A stretch of 64,000 nucleotides of DNA, taken from the NCBI GenBank assembly GCA_035236585.1, contig CP141134.1, positions 21,258,414-21,322,413 on the forward strand. The letters are read 5' to 3'. The notes beneath the pieces were generated by a model. It saw only the letters and a program-made list of their open reading frames with translations, searched no databases and had not been told where the DNA came from. Shown piece after piece: positions 13,019 to 25,879 of this stretch. The stretch is from Warburgia ugandensis. Taxonomy: Eukaryota > Streptophyta > Magnoliopsida > Canellales > Canellaceae. Every line of letters starts with the position of its first letter. Position 1 is the stretch's first letter. The position numbers and the translations under genes are program-made.

Positions 13019-13311
13019 GCAAGGCCTTAGAGCGGGGTAAATGCGGAGGTCAGAGACGGCAATCTACTAATGGGGGCCAGCAACATGGAACTGATATTAC
13101 AAGTGGTCAATTGCGAGTAAAATGTCTTGTTAAGGGACCTCAACAGAGGTCGACAATGATTCAAGAGTGGGAACAACTAGAAGGGGCACTCCATTTAATA
13201 GAACTCTGCATACACAGACAGCCTCAAAAGGTTCTCACTGATCGAGAGAATATGAAGCTTTGTGAAATAGATGATATCAGACTCCAGAATAACCTCGATT
13301 ATAGTGGATAG
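13019..13311 (+). other. Exon-like open frame, unidentified
   Basis: An open frame of about 97 codons begins right after a pyrimidine-rich tract ending CAG and ends with TAG at 13,309. An in-frame ATG occurs at 13,111. The peptide is hydrophilic and of normal composition (for example QRSTMIQEWEQLEGALHLIE) and matches no family I recognise. A second possible splice acceptor (tattactattcag) lies at ~13,638 with a short frame after it. This could be the 3' end of a host gene, a pseudogene remnant, or chance. I cannot assign a function. Confidence 0.2.
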
Positions 13312-14668
13312 CGCTTTCCCTGCTAAGGCAAGCTAGCAGTGCTTGAAAAATAACTATATTGGTATTGACATAGACAAAGGCTGCTTGGGAGATAAGACAC
13401 TGAAGATGAAAGCAACTTGTCATCCTAGTTGGTTTGGTCTACAGGAGAAAACTGTAGTAGATCTACCTTGTGCTTGTGATTTAAAGAGAGTTTTCCTTTA
13501 ATGTACTGTAGCATTCTGTATATTGGTGGGTTTGAGAGGATAGGAGGCTATCAAAAGTGTGGCTTCAACACAAAAATTTTCTACATTAGAAATTGTATTC
13601 AGTTTCTGATAAAATTAACTTTTTCTATTACTATTCAGGGGCATTCATTTGCAACCTATGGTACTGCTCTGATATCTATGGGCTTTCATCATTGCTTCTA
13701 TATTGTCGTTGCTTAAAACTTATGTTCTAGTTTGTGCTTGTTATTTGAAGTTCTATGGGCCCAGGTTTATATAGGTCTATTTAGAGGCTATTATATCCAT
13801 TTAACAATGCATAGGTGATAAACAAGGAATTAATGGTATTGAATAGGTGATCTTGATAGGTTATGCGGTCTCAGGTCTATACAGGTCAATTTTAGAAGGC
13901 TATGGGCGCACCTTATTGCATATTTTAGTTGTATTATGTGGGCCTCCTAAACTAGTATAACGCGTCCATAGACAATGCTTTTCAGTGAGACCCACAGGAA
14001 AAAGCAAGGTTAGTCTATCTTTTAAGAAGAAAAGCAAATAGAAAGAGCAAGGTTAGTTTCTCTTCAAAAAGCAAAATACCAATAGCCAAAAAGAAGAACA
14101 AAAAAAAAAAAACAAACAAACTATAGAAAAAGATTAACACAAAAAAGATCAAGAAAGAAGAATATTGCTAAGAAAACTAAGATGGCCAACATGCCCACAT
14201 ATTGCAAATTGAGGAATTATTAAGTTAGGATGAAATTGAGTTGATGTGATGGTTTGGAAATAAGGTAGAGAAACATAACTCATGTATTGTAAGGGAAGTA
14301 GAGTCATCATGATTAGCTAAGGGTTCAACAACTAGACTTTTAACTTTTTATTTTAGTTGAATGGTTTGTTGATTTAGTTTAGATTTAAAGATGTATTTAT
14401 TGCTTCAAAAGGTGATGCTATATTGTGGTTTGAGGTTGAGGAACCTAGTGTAGATTGATTTTCAAAGTGATGCTTTAAATATTTTGGATTTGAGGTGAGT
14501 AAGGTGGATTATTATTATTTCATTTCAATTGATTTTGGAGTCTTCTAAATTTCAACTACAAGGGTAGCAAGTGCTTGATTTAGAGAGGCAATTGTATCCT
14601 CATAAGAGTCATAAGTTCTTTTTAAAGAGGCTTCATTAATATGTTTGCTAGGAGTACATGCTCACTAA
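13312..14668. other. Unassigned DNA
   Basis: Contains two loosely similar stretches around 'aggtttatataggtctattt' (13,764) and 'aggtctatacaggtcaattt' (13,875), and an A-rich run near 14,099-14,125. No coding domain is visible. Confidence 0.35.
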
Positions 14669-16404
14669 GGGGGTTTATTTAATCACACATCTTGGGCGTT
14701 TCTGTTGGCATATCTTGTGTGATGTATCATGTGATATCTGAGGTATTTGTCATATGTTCTATGATATTTTCTGTGATATCTAGGATATGTGAGATATGTT
14801 CTGTGATATCTTTTGCGATATTTTTTTATAATATCTGAAATATTTTAAAGAAATGTTTTATTAATATTTTCAATTAAAAACAATGCATGAACTAATCAAC
14901 ATGCAATGCCTCAAATTATGGGTAATCAGAGATGTTGATCTTGATCGAAAGACATCAGATTCTCATCAACCTCAAATGGATGGCCAGTACAAGATGTAAA
15001 TATGCACCGACCGTTCATAAGTTTTAGGTGGCTTAAGCAACTATTGTTTGAATTTGCTTTAGGTGGACCCATCTATTAGCAATTTAAGTCCTTCTATGTA
15101 CTTTGATAAGTAATTTGATAGCTGTCAGATTTTCTTTAACAACATGAACATTAAGCATTACTAACTATAATCCAGATTGATCTACAACTCTTGAGTACTA
15201 AGGGTGACTAATTATTTTCCTTTATAATTAGTTAATTAAAATTTATAGAGAGAGAAGAATGAAATAAGCTGAAATTTTCCCAAAAATAGTCACCCTTAGT
15301 GTTGTACTTCTTCTCCAATTGAACTAGGGGATTATATCACTCAAATTGCATAAATTATTAAAATTCCAGCAAAGCAACTAAAAGTGCCTGTGGAGTGTAG
15401 ATGTTCGTCCACTGGATGAATGGTTTGCATAGCAAAATAGTTAGGTCCACATGTACTATAAGCTATAATATAATTGCTCAAGAGACATTATAATGAGGAG
15501 TTACAAAGTAAAGTGGACGGTTCAGATTATTCTGTCCCATAAGATATTTCCATTGGATGATGCCAATCTTTAGTATTGGATGGTTGAAAAAGTTACAAAG
15601 TAAAAGCATATAAGGCCATGAGCGATCAAATAGGTAAAGATTCTTGCCAGAAAAGATGAACGGTTTGCCAATCACTGTGGCCCCACCAAATGTGAGGTAG
15701 AATAAGTGATTCTCTTAATCAAGTGGGCCAGGTGAGAGGATTGATCAGAAACTCTGCAACCATCCATCAAGAAGTTGATTTCTGCATGGCCTAGCCGATC
15801 AATGGTCAGGGCCCCATAGTGCAACATATAGAAGGTTTGGAATAAGATCACTAAATTATGGGCCCACTTGTATTTCTATCAAGCAACAGTGGTCTATTAC
15901 CCTACACACTAAACTATACAAAAATACATTTGATCAAGTGGTCATGATCCACCATTGATTTCTTAGTGAATGGTCAAAGATCCATCGTAGTGGGCCAGCT
16001 TGCATGAGTTGTGTAATGGAAAGCCCATATGCATGAGTGCAAGTATTAGTTGTGAGCTTCTTTAAGGTGAAGACACCCATTTCTTCTCTCTCTAAAAAAA
16101 CATGTTTTAAAGTTGATTTCTCTCTATATAAACAAGTAGATTTTACACTATAAAGAAGGGTTGGCATATATTTGATAACACCAAACATATCAACTGTAAC
16201 AATGTTAAATAAACCTGATATCTCACATATGCCTAAGATATTGCAGTTAAATAAACTAGATATCTCACAAATGCATAAGATATCACAGTTAAACAAACCA
16301 CATATCTCACATATGCTCAAGATATAGTTGTCAAATAAGTTGCACATTTGATATATGCTATGATATCTCAGAAACTTGCAAGAAATGCAGTTAAATAAAC
16401 CCCC
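14669..16404. mobile_element. Non-autonomous TIR DNA transposon, Harbinger-like
   Basis: The ends are inverted repeats: GGGGGTTTATTTAA at 14,669-14,682 and TTAAATAAACCCCC at 16,391-16,404. The match extends outward to a perfect 18-bp pair, CTAAGGGGGTTTATTTAA. If TAA (left) and TTA (right) are the decayed 3-bp target duplication, the G-rich terminus and TWA target fit PIF/Harbinger MITE-like elements. If they belong to the TIR, the class is open. Subterminal regions are rich in GATATC/CATATG words and hold a 42-bp array on the right. No transposase motif is seen. A 137-codon minus-strand frame at the right end is the array read as protein. Confidence 0.65.
16204..16371. repeat. 42-bp subterminal tandem array
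   Basis: Units start at 16,204, 16,246, 16,288 and 16,330 with the frame 'gttaaataaac-n-gatatctcacatatgc-n-aagatat'. Each unit opens with a version of the element's own TIR core (TTAAATAAAC). A looser mirror-image series of 'tgtgatatct' words lies at the left end (14,710-14,820). Confidence 0.8.
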
Positions 16405-17939
16405 TTAGAAATTTTAAGATTGATGAATTTTCTAAACATGATTATTTTATTATTTCTTTTACATTTTTCCTTTTTTTCTAAGTGTAGGTTTCTTTAATTA
16501 AAAATCTAGAGAATTATAGCTAAATGAATGTTAACAAGCCAATAAATGAAAGCTAACAATCTAAAGAATACAATGATATGAGGGAAAACTAAATAGCTTA
16601 ATAGACAACAACTAATAATCAATGAGTATTCAAGATAGAGAAGCCTAAAAATGTAAATAAATGAAAGCTAGCAAACCAATGAGTTTAATGATATAAAACA
16701 TTCAATAATTCAATAAATGAAAGCTATCAAATCAAAGAATCTAATGGTTCTTGAATGCTAAACAAGTCAACAAATGAAAGCTAGCAAATCAAATAAAATT
16801 TAGTGGTATGAAAAAGCTAAATAAGAAAGTAAATGAAGGTGAACAAATAAGATAAAATGTGGAACAGTTGGACACGCTAACTTGATATCACCTAATTTGA
16901 TTTTGAGATGATTCCTCTTATTTGGAAAAATCTAGTGTGTGACAATTATATGATGCTGGGATTAAAGAAATGTCGGGGCAAGTTAGATATTGATAGATGA
17001 TGAAATAAAGTTAGTTTGGCTGTTTTGGTTGAAGAAAGCACCTAAAATTGAAGCCTTTTTCTATTTCCTAAGACTTCCATATAAGATTTCAAACATTAAT
17101 TTGGTAATGCAGTGATTTAGAAATTTGATGCTTATACATAGATAAGAAACTCACTAATGTCTTTAACAAATATTTAGTCAGAACTAATACATAAAATAGA
17201 ATTTTTAGAAATTAGAAAATGGTGGAATCATTGAATTTAACTAGCAATGATTTGATTAAGTAACAAACAAAGAACAACAATCTAAAAATGTAGAACATAT
17301 AGTAGATCTAATGTAAGGACAGCATATAATCATGAGAAAGTAGATCATTCAGAAACAAGAAACAAAAGAGATGGCTTTAGGCCTTCCCCCAAATTTGGAT
17401 CAGACATGTTGGAAGAAATCAAAGTTGTAGTTTTTGGTCTTTGGAGTGTCAAAAAGGCATTGTTGGAGTCTGAAGATGGTGCTGCCCCAAGGCACTGAAG
17501 TATTGGACAAAAGTGAAGAAAAAATAGCGGAGAATAGTGAAAATAGTGAGCAATTTTTGAATGCTTTGCTTGGTCCCTTAGAGGGTGACATAGGCTACGT
17601 ATACTTGAAAATCAAATCAATCATGGTTGTGATTAGAATCAAGCTTTTATTTGGAATAAAAATCATATAACAAATTACATGATTTTAGAATTGGTTTAGA
17701 AAGTTGGGGGATTTTGATTAGATTTTGTTGTATAAGATTAGCAAGTTATCAATTCTAGTTAAAATTGGACAAATTAATAGTGATGGGTCAAAGATTTTCT
17801 ATTAACATACAAGGATTTTATTTTATTATAAAATCTATCTATCTACTATCTATCTATCCATCTATTTACTTATACATACATATATACATACATACATAGT
17901 TGTTTGTATTATTTTATCAAAAATTCTCTCAACAGCCAA

Positions 17940-17944
<5 letters not shown>
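16405..17944. other. Unassigned DNA with degenerate repeats
   Basis: The word 'aaatgaaagctaacaa' and variants recur irregularly at about 16,545, 16,660, 16,717, 16,772 and 16,830, suggesting a degenerate satellite-like tract. A pair of opposed short frames near 17,400-17,670 matches nothing known. Before the (TC)n run there are interrupted TCTA/TACA tetranucleotide repeats (17,837-17,897). Confidence 0.35.

Positions 17945-18025
<81 letters not shown>
17945..18025. repeat. (TC)n microsatellite
   Basis: An uninterrupted run of about 40 TC units. Leu-Ser repeat frames over it are artefacts. Confidence 0.95.
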
Positions 18026-18028
<3 letters not shown>

Positions 18029-18404
18029 GCAAGAAATTTTGAGCCTAATAACAATTTATATATCCAATGGGCTCTTAAGAAACTTTTTGATGTATATTAT
18101 CTTATAAATTTTCCAAGATTATTAATCTACCACATAACCCCAAGCTAGAACTAAAGAAATTGTATTTTCTTAGTGCATTTATCTATTTATTGGTCATTAA
18201 TTTATTTGGGAAATATTTCACAATAAGAAAATAAGAAAAATAAGTTAGGAAAATAGTTTTTATTTTATTTTTATGGGTTTAAGTCAATGTCATCCTTCTG
18301 TAAATTTGAATGGTTAGTTTGGGCATTTTATATACTTCAGGATGGCATGGGGGTAAATAAGGTAGTCAATGGGCCTTTAATAAAGCTATACTAAATAAAA
18401 AAGT

Positions 18405-18410
<6 letters not shown>

Positions 18411-18465
<55 letters not shown>
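18411..18465. repeat. (GA)n microsatellite
   Basis: An uninterrupted run of about 27 GA units, of opposite strand sense to the (TC)n run 390 bp to the left. Confidence 0.95.
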
Positions 18466-18469
<4 letters not shown>

Positions 18470-18490
18470 CAACCCCTCAAATGAAGAAAG

Positions 18491-18814
18491 GGTTGTGTTT
18501 CCAATCTCAATAGAGATGGTATATGATGAAGTCTTTAGTGATTTACAATGACTTTATACTTTGCTTCTTTTACCTTTTCATAGGCATTGAAACTCCTAGT
18601 TGATGTTCTTCTAATAGAGTTTTTTGAATATTTTCATTTGACCACCTTGCTAGGTTGTGTTTCCAATCTCAATAGAGATGGTATATGATTAAGTCTTTAG
18701 TGATTTATGATGACTTTATACTTTGCTTCTTTTTCCTTTTCATGGGCATTGAAACTCCTAGTTGATGTTCCTCTAATAGAGTTTTTTGAATATTTTCATT
18801 TAATCATCCTTGCT
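18491..18814. repeat. 162-bp tandem duplication
   Basis: Two head-to-tail copies starting GGTTGTGTTTCCAATCTC at 18,491 and 18,653. They differ at roughly ten positions by eye, so the duplication is younger than the surrounding relics. No coding content is recognised. Confidence 0.85.
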
Positions 18815-20088
18815 TGTTAGTCCAAACATATGAACACTATGTGACATTTACTGGCCATGAATAAATTTTATTTCACTGAAAGTTAAAGAAACTAAGGTGA
18901 GTTTTGTATTGAATGGCTTATTTTTTAGTATACAAGAGTTCAATATTTATATACAATTTACAATAGCTAAAGAAGGAAAATAAAATATGCAAGATGCACA
19001 ATTAGTGGAATCAATTAGATTCATAATTGTAGTAGTAATTGTAGAAATCATGATCCACAATTAGTGAAATCAATTAGATCCACAATTGTAGTTAGTGAAT
19101 GTATTGATCAATCGCCACAATTATGTATGGTGATTGAATCTTTCCTAATATGCTCCCGAAAGATGGCACTTTCATTGGAAATGCCAATCTTGGACCATAG
19201 TGAAGCAAATCATTGTTTAGCCAAGGGCTTGGTAAGGAGATCAACAAGTTGTTGATGGGTTGAAATATGAGAAACTATAAGGAGCCATTAGCAAACCTAT
19301 CACAAACACAACAGTAGTTAAGAGCAATATGTTTCATATGTGAGTGGAAGACTAGATTTTCATAGATGTAGGTGGCACCAAGGTTGTCACGAAGTGAAAT
19401 AGAAGCTGTCAGAGGTGCAATACCATGCTCAGAAAGAAGGTTGATAATCCATGAGAGCTTAGTAGCAGTGGAAGCAATTGACCTGCATTTGACTTCAATG
19501 GAGGAATGAGTAATGGTTATTTGTTTCTTGGAACATGAGGAGATAGGATTGCTGCCAAGGAAGATGATGTATGCAGAGATGGAAGTGGAGTCATCTTGAT
19601 CTCTAGCCTAGTTGGCATCCAAATAGGCAACAAGATTGAAAGGTTGAGAGCAATGGAGATGAAGACCAAAGTGAATGGAGTGGTTGAGGTACCAAAGAAC
19701 TCATTTGGTAGCAACCCAATGTGTTTGAGTTGGAGCATGCATGTATTGTGCTAGTTTGTTCATTGGGTGAGTGATATTAGGATGAGTAATAGAGAGGTTC
19801 TACGTAGCTCTAAGAAGGCTACAATATTGAGTTGAGCAGACCAAGGGAGTGCTATCTAATTTCAAAAGTTTCATCAAAGTAGACATGGGTGTGTGGGATT
19901 CTTTAACACCATCACCGTTGAGAATCACGAACATACTTGTGCTTTGAGAGAAAAAGCCCAGTGGGGGTGGAGATAATTTCCACTCCTAAGAAGTAATGAA
20001 AAATCCCAAGTCTTTGATGGAGAACTTCTTGGAAAGAGAGGTGATAAGATCACAAATGATAGTCTTTGAATTTCCTATGACAAGTAGG
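18815..20088 (-). mobile_element. Ty1/copia retrotransposon relic, 3' part of pol
   Basis: Read on the minus strand, 19,150-20,088 carries the end of a copia reverse transcriptase (motif like 'KDLGFFHYFLG'). Next comes the copia RNase H region, recognisable from 'HWVA', 'FNLVAY' and 'SKKQ'-like spacing, and then the typical tail with 'HSHMKHIALNY'. Sequence to the left down to ~18,815 should hold the 3' untranslated part and LTR, but LTR edges were not found. The copy is broken in several places and is cut at 20,088 by element 3. The rest of the element is not in the window. Confidence 0.7.
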
Positions 20089-23000
20089 TGTGATGACCCT
20101 ATTTTCAAATGCATTTTTAAATTCAAAACTATTTTCTAATGCGGGATCAATCCTTATTTGAATTTTTTTTTAAAATAATGCAACATAAAAACATTTTTTT
20201 TTTAAATTCATTTTGAAAACTAATGTTATTTACTTTCAAAGAAAACAAAATAACTAAAAAGCCAATCATAGCACATAGTCCAACCATATTAATTATATGT
20301 ACATGTCTATAAAAGATAAGTCATATACTTACATTGTTAATATAGCCTGATACACCGGTGTCTTCATACAAGATTGCATCCACCTCTAATTGCTTTGTCT
20401 CAAGTCAAATTCTTCAATGTCCTGAGTTATTGTAAACAATTTATAATATCTTAGCAAGCTTGATATTGTGTATGTTGTTTCACATCTACTATACCAATTT
20501 TAAAGGTCCAATTCCAAACAATATTTCAAATGATTTTTAATGCAATTTTAGAGAATAAAATGTTCAATTCAAGGATAGAAAACATAATTTGAATTGCATG
20601 CCAACTCAATATTGCAATTTCATGCTAAAATATGTCAAATAATATCAATGTAAAACATGTACGACTTTAAATGTATGATTTTCAAATGATCAAATGGGCA
20701 TAGTAATCTCACATAAACTATAACATATAATATTTCATAAAATTGTATCTGTGCATAACTTTTAAATCATGAAAAAGATTCATCATCTCACTTGAGAAAT
20801 TAAATATCATAAAATTTTCAAATATTAAAGTAGTAATTGGTTAAATCATGATGTCAGCAATCCCATCATGTGCACATATTCACCTAGGCAAACACATCAG
20901 CTAATTGTTCATAAGTACTCATCTAAAGACCATCAACAAGCCCATCTATGTGGGATCACAAAATATAAATCTTATGGAACATCATGCTCATCACTAGATC
21001 ACTAAATCGTGTATCTCCAGTATCTAGAGACTAGCCACCATAGCCTCCATGGTGACTACGAATACGTCTAAAAAGGGTGCTCTAACAACCTCTAGTGGTT
21101 GTTCCTACCACAATAGTAGAGAAAAATGGGTAACTCTTTGGGCATGGATACCTACTACCTATGGTAATTAGAGGTTGAAGGCCAAACCCATACAACCTCT
21201 TAGCATAGTGCCCACCAACCTAAACAAACATATATGTATATATCCAAATTCAAATATCATTAAATCACATGAAATTTATCACATGCAAAAATAATTTAGT
21301 TTTTATAACTCATAGTAAAACATTGGATTGATGCATTTTAAGAACTATCTTTTCTTTCAAAACAAACAATTGCATGTAATGGAGTAGGCAATACCATTTT
21401 CATTTTCAAAATAAAAGTATGCTTCATGGAGATAGAAGTATACATAAACTTGCATGAGTACTTTGTAAGTATTTGCACTCTTTAAAAGAATAAATAACAT
21501 ATCATATGGTTCAATTATTTAAAATTCACATATTTTTAATAAATCTGATGACATTTTCAAAATCCAAATGGTAAATAGATTTTAAAACTACCTACCTCTT
21601 AGTATGCTATTTAGGTTTCATTCGTGTCTTTCTTCAACTTTGATTCTATATCACCTTCATGATTTTTTACAAGGTCCTAGATATTATATTTATATGAAAA
21701 TCCAATTATTAATTTCAATTCACATGTTTATGTGGGTTGTAACAAAATTTTACCTGGAAAGCAATATATAGAACGGATCTTGCTCAATTAAGGTTTTGCT
21801 AGCATTTGGACTCATTGACTTGTGTAGATCATCAATCAAATTCTCAAATTAATGCCCTAGATCATAGATCTATACTCTAATCTTGCTTATCAAGGGTCAA
21901 ATATGTGATTTAGGGATTTCTATCCTTAGATCAGGCTTGGATCATACCTAAATCTATTGTCTCCTACCATAGATCAAGGATCAGAAATAAAATCAATGGG
22001 CATTTGTCTTTGGATTGACATTTTGGGTTCAAAATTTGAAGATCTGACAAGATGTGTGGTTGGATCTGTTCTACTAACTTACATATCAAAGATCGAAGCT
22101 CTAATAGATTTAACAGAACTCTAACCAGTCGTTGATCACATCTTGTTAGGTAGATTAAGGATCTTGAGATTACCAAATTGAGATTCAATACCAATTAATG
22201 ATCGGATCTACCTTTCTATGTTATAAATTATTGATTAGTATGCATAACAAGCTAGATCTAACTAAATTTCAACATTTAGTAGTTAAATAACTTATAATTA
22301 ACTTATGATCATCAAGATCTTACCATTGAATTGTTAGATCTTGTAGATCGCATGTTGCACAGCTCAAATTAGGATTGCACTCGATTTGAACAGTTAGATG
22401 ATCCCTGATAAAAAATCTAACGCTGTTACTACAGAGCTAAGGCTAAAAAGCCCTAGAACCATTCTATTTACTTAAAAATTCAAAGTTGCTAGCAGTGACC
22501 AGCATTTTCCAAAGAAGATGACTGTTGCAGTCATTGTAGGTGGCAATTTTTGCATCTAAACACAATTTTGCTTGAAGGGTTTGTAGATCAGATAATTACC
22601 TACATTCCTATAGAGTTTGGAATCATTCTGTCATTGATCAATTCCAGAAAAATGAGGTTTTTCTATCAAGTGTTGCTAGAAAATTCATAGTTATAAGATT
22701 TGGAATTTCAATATGATCATCAATGAAATCTCCTCTGAACATGAAATTTCTAAAGGTCTTTTCATCTCCTCTTCTCGAGTAATCCATTGGTAGTGTTGGA
22801 TTTTTTATTTGTGACCATTTTCATTGTATGGCATCATAACCTGATAGTAATCCAAAGGTTATTGATCCTAGAAAAGCCAGGCATAAGAGAGAAAGGGGGA
22901 AGAAGGAAAGAAGAAAAGGGAGAAAGGGGTAGAAGTAAGAGAGAGGGCATTGTAGGCTAGTTGTCTTGAGCGACGCTAGCACATGCATGCGAGTGACCAG

Positions 23001-23471
23001 GAATGTGAGAGCAGGAGAGGGGGGCATCGCAAGAGGAGGGGAAGAACATGTGGAAGGAGGAGGAAAAAGGGGGAGAGGCCCTTAACACCAGCTACCCTAC
23101 CTTTTTTGTTGGTAGCAAACATGACCATTGCCTACCATTAATGTGTGCAACCAACAAGAAAGAGGAAGCAAATCACGGGATGTAATTTGTGATAGATCTG
23201 TCAATGGGAGTACCATTATCAAAATGACCCCTCCGTTTCTAGCCCTTTTGTTTTAAGAACGTGTAAATGGGGCCTATTGGTAAAATTATCGAAATACCCC
23301 TCTAGTTCAAAATCTCCTAACTTCTTCATCTGAACTCCAATTTCACCATTCTTAGTGTAGCTGGATTTTATTTCTTGTATACAATACAAATATTAAAGTT
23401 TTATGGGTCAATTAGGTACGCTTCAAAAAGTCAATTACGTCAAACTTAAAACACAGAGATCCAATTTTACA
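20089..23471 (-). repeat. Element 3, 3' LTR (left)
   Basis: About 3.4 kb, from TGTGATGACCC to CAATTTTACA. It holds a degraded copy of the conserved stem-loop near 20,423 followed by AGCAAGCT. Near 22,870-23,060 is a GA-rich tract. The right end is set by the polypurine-like TTCTTTCTCCCTTA that resumes after the LINE. Confidence 0.7.
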
Positions 23472-23474
23472 TTC

Positions 23475-24931
23475 CCTTCAAAAATGACTAAAAAATTATT
23501 TAATCCCCCGATAATTAGTGCAGCTCTTATGTCTCCTTTATTCTTACAAATTGGTATAATAGAGCTTTTCCTCCATTTATCCTCTATTTTCTTTGATTTT
23601 ATAATCTTGTTAAATAACTTAGTCAACCAAACTACTCTAGTATCTCCCACATACTTTCAAACCTCTATTGGTATACCTTTAAGCCCCATGGCCTTTCCTG
23701 ATTTCATCTTTTTCAAGGCCTCTTTCACTTTAGGTATTTTAATCTTTCATTCATATCTATAATGTCCAATGTTATTTTAGGTTTATAGTATTTTCAATCC
23801 CTATATTCTTACTAAGACAATTGATAGAGAAATGTAGGGAGAGGAGGAAAGACCTCCAAATGGTCTTTATTGACTTAGGCTAAGCTTATGATACAGTACT
23901 TATAGAGTTAATATGGAGGGTGTTGGGTTAGAAAGGGGTTTTGGAGGGGTATATAGACGTAATTAAAGATATGTATGAGGGACCAGTAACAAATGTTAAG
24001 ATCACTAGTGGTAAGACCGGTGATTTTCTTGTCACTATAGGATTGCACCAAGGATTGGCATTGACCCCATATCTTTTCATGTTCGTTATGGATAAGTTAA
24101 CAAAACATCTCCATGAGGAAATTCCATGGTTTATGCTATTTGCAAATGATATAGTCATAATTGATGAGACAAGGGATGGTGTAAACACAATGCTAGAGTT
24201 AAGGAGACAAGCACTAGAATATAAAGGATTTAAAATCAACTGAACTAAGACAGAATATATGGAATGCAATTTTAACAAGGAGAGGAGGAGTGGAGCTTCA
24301 GTTAAGATTGATAACCAAGAAGGTCCCGTAAAAGACCACTTTCAGTACTTAGGAACAATGATTCATGAGAGTGGGGAGATTCAGGGGGGAGGCTACCCAG
24401 AGATTCTAAGTTGGTTGAAACAAATAGAGATGTGCATCTGGAGTTTTGTGTGATCGGTAGGTGCCACTCAAACTAAAAGAGAAATTCTATAGGATGGTCA
24501 TAAGGCCAGCCATGCTCTATGGATTAGAGTGTTAGGCAGTTAAGGAACATCGTGTTCATAGGATGAGCATCGCAAAAATGAGGATGTTTAAATGGATGAG
24601 TGGTAAGACAAGAAAGGATAGAATTAGGAATGAAAACATTAGAGGGAACTTAGGGGTAGCACAAATAGGTAACAAGATGAGGAAGATTAGACTTAGATGG
24701 TTTGGACAAGTCCAAAGGAGACACAAAACGACACCAGTTAGAAGGAGTGAGGCAATGCAAGTAGGAGGTTCTAAAAGTGCAAGGGGAAGGCCCAAAAGAA
24801 TGTGGATAGAAGTGGTGAGAAAATATTTAAAAACTATGGGACTAAATGAAGTCGTGGTACTTAATAGAGGGAATTGAGGAATAAGATTCATGTGGTCGAC
24901 CCCTAATTGGGATAAGGTCTTGATGATGATG
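23475..24931 (+). mobile_element. RTE-type LINE, 5'-truncated with 5' inversion
   Basis: A non-LTR retrotransposon fragment. The + strand part (~23,816-24,931) encodes reverse transcriptase segments in separate frames: 'MVFIDL' plus 'AYD', then 'DMYEGPVTNVKI', 'GLHQGLALTPYLF', and the active-site region read as LFANDIV where the family has FADD, so a catalytic Asp is lost. C-terminal pieces 'KMRKIRLRWFGQVQRR' and 'GRPKRMWIEVV' follow. It ends with the plant RTE tail 'cgacccctaattgggataagg' and (TGA)n. The left ~340 bp read on the minus strand instead (GDTRVVWLTKLFNKIIKSKK, KGDI), an earlier part of the same reverse transcriptase. Flanks share ACATTC (23,469 and 24,932). The copy is inactive. 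Confidence 0.85.
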
Positions 24932-25879
24932 ACATTCTTTCTCCCTTAGAGGAATTTCATCTTCGTAATTCTTTCTATGTCATTTCTCAACAATTCTGCA
25001 TATGGCCTTCTCATTTTGTCATCACTTTGAGTTTCAAGTCAAATCTTCAATTAGATGGTCTTACAAGGAAAATTCTAACTCAAGGAATCTACTTGTTCTT
25101 TCGCTCTATTTTAAGCATTATAACTTCTTTAATCATCATTGTCCTCAAGAATTCATGATTCCAAACTTTAAAATTTTCATTGTAATGTTGCTTTTGCTAT
25201 TCACTCTAATATTTCATATTCATTTGTTTTCATTTCAGGAGTCGCTTTGTGTATTCTTCTTACCTCCTTCATGCCATTCCATTATAACTACACCAAATAT
25301 CAAGATTACTTTTATTGCATCGTGATGATCAATGTACTATGAAAAATAGGTCCTTATGAGGAATTCTTATTTTAGTTAAGCATTTGTTGGCACTACAAAT
25401 ATTCCATGCATTCGAATACTATCTTCTACTTCACATGTGAGACTCAATTCCTTAGCTAGAGCTTGTGTCTCAACATTATCTATTTGTATCTAAAGATTCT
25501 CAATGGCATGTGTGACTATTAGGTTCATAGTGTGTGATTTACCTTGTTACTACTTTTTTTGTATCAAGCTACTTCTTTTCATCTCTTGGAAACAAATTTT
25601 CTATTTTCTCATTCCATATTGAGACATCCCATATTGACACATTCTTCAATCATTTATTAGAGACATCATCTACCACCATTAAACCTCATCTACTTAAAGG
25701 TAATATAAGTATCAGTGTAATGGTTGGCTTCTTCAATTTTCTAAGAATTTATCTTTAATGTGTCAACTCATTCCAATTTAGGAACTTCATATTTTTGTCA
25801 CCATATCAGATGTCTTCCTACTTCACTTCTACCTCTGCTATTACTAGATTCAATGCGATTCTAATCTCAGAAATAACTT

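Noticed and set aside
15934-16347. 137-codon repetitive Cys/Ile-rich minus-strand frame
   Set aside because: The repeats in it are exactly the 42-bp subterminal array of the TIR element read in one frame.
17900-18148. Leu-Ser repeat proteins
   Set aside because: Translations of the (TC)n run, with no start context or homologous sequence.
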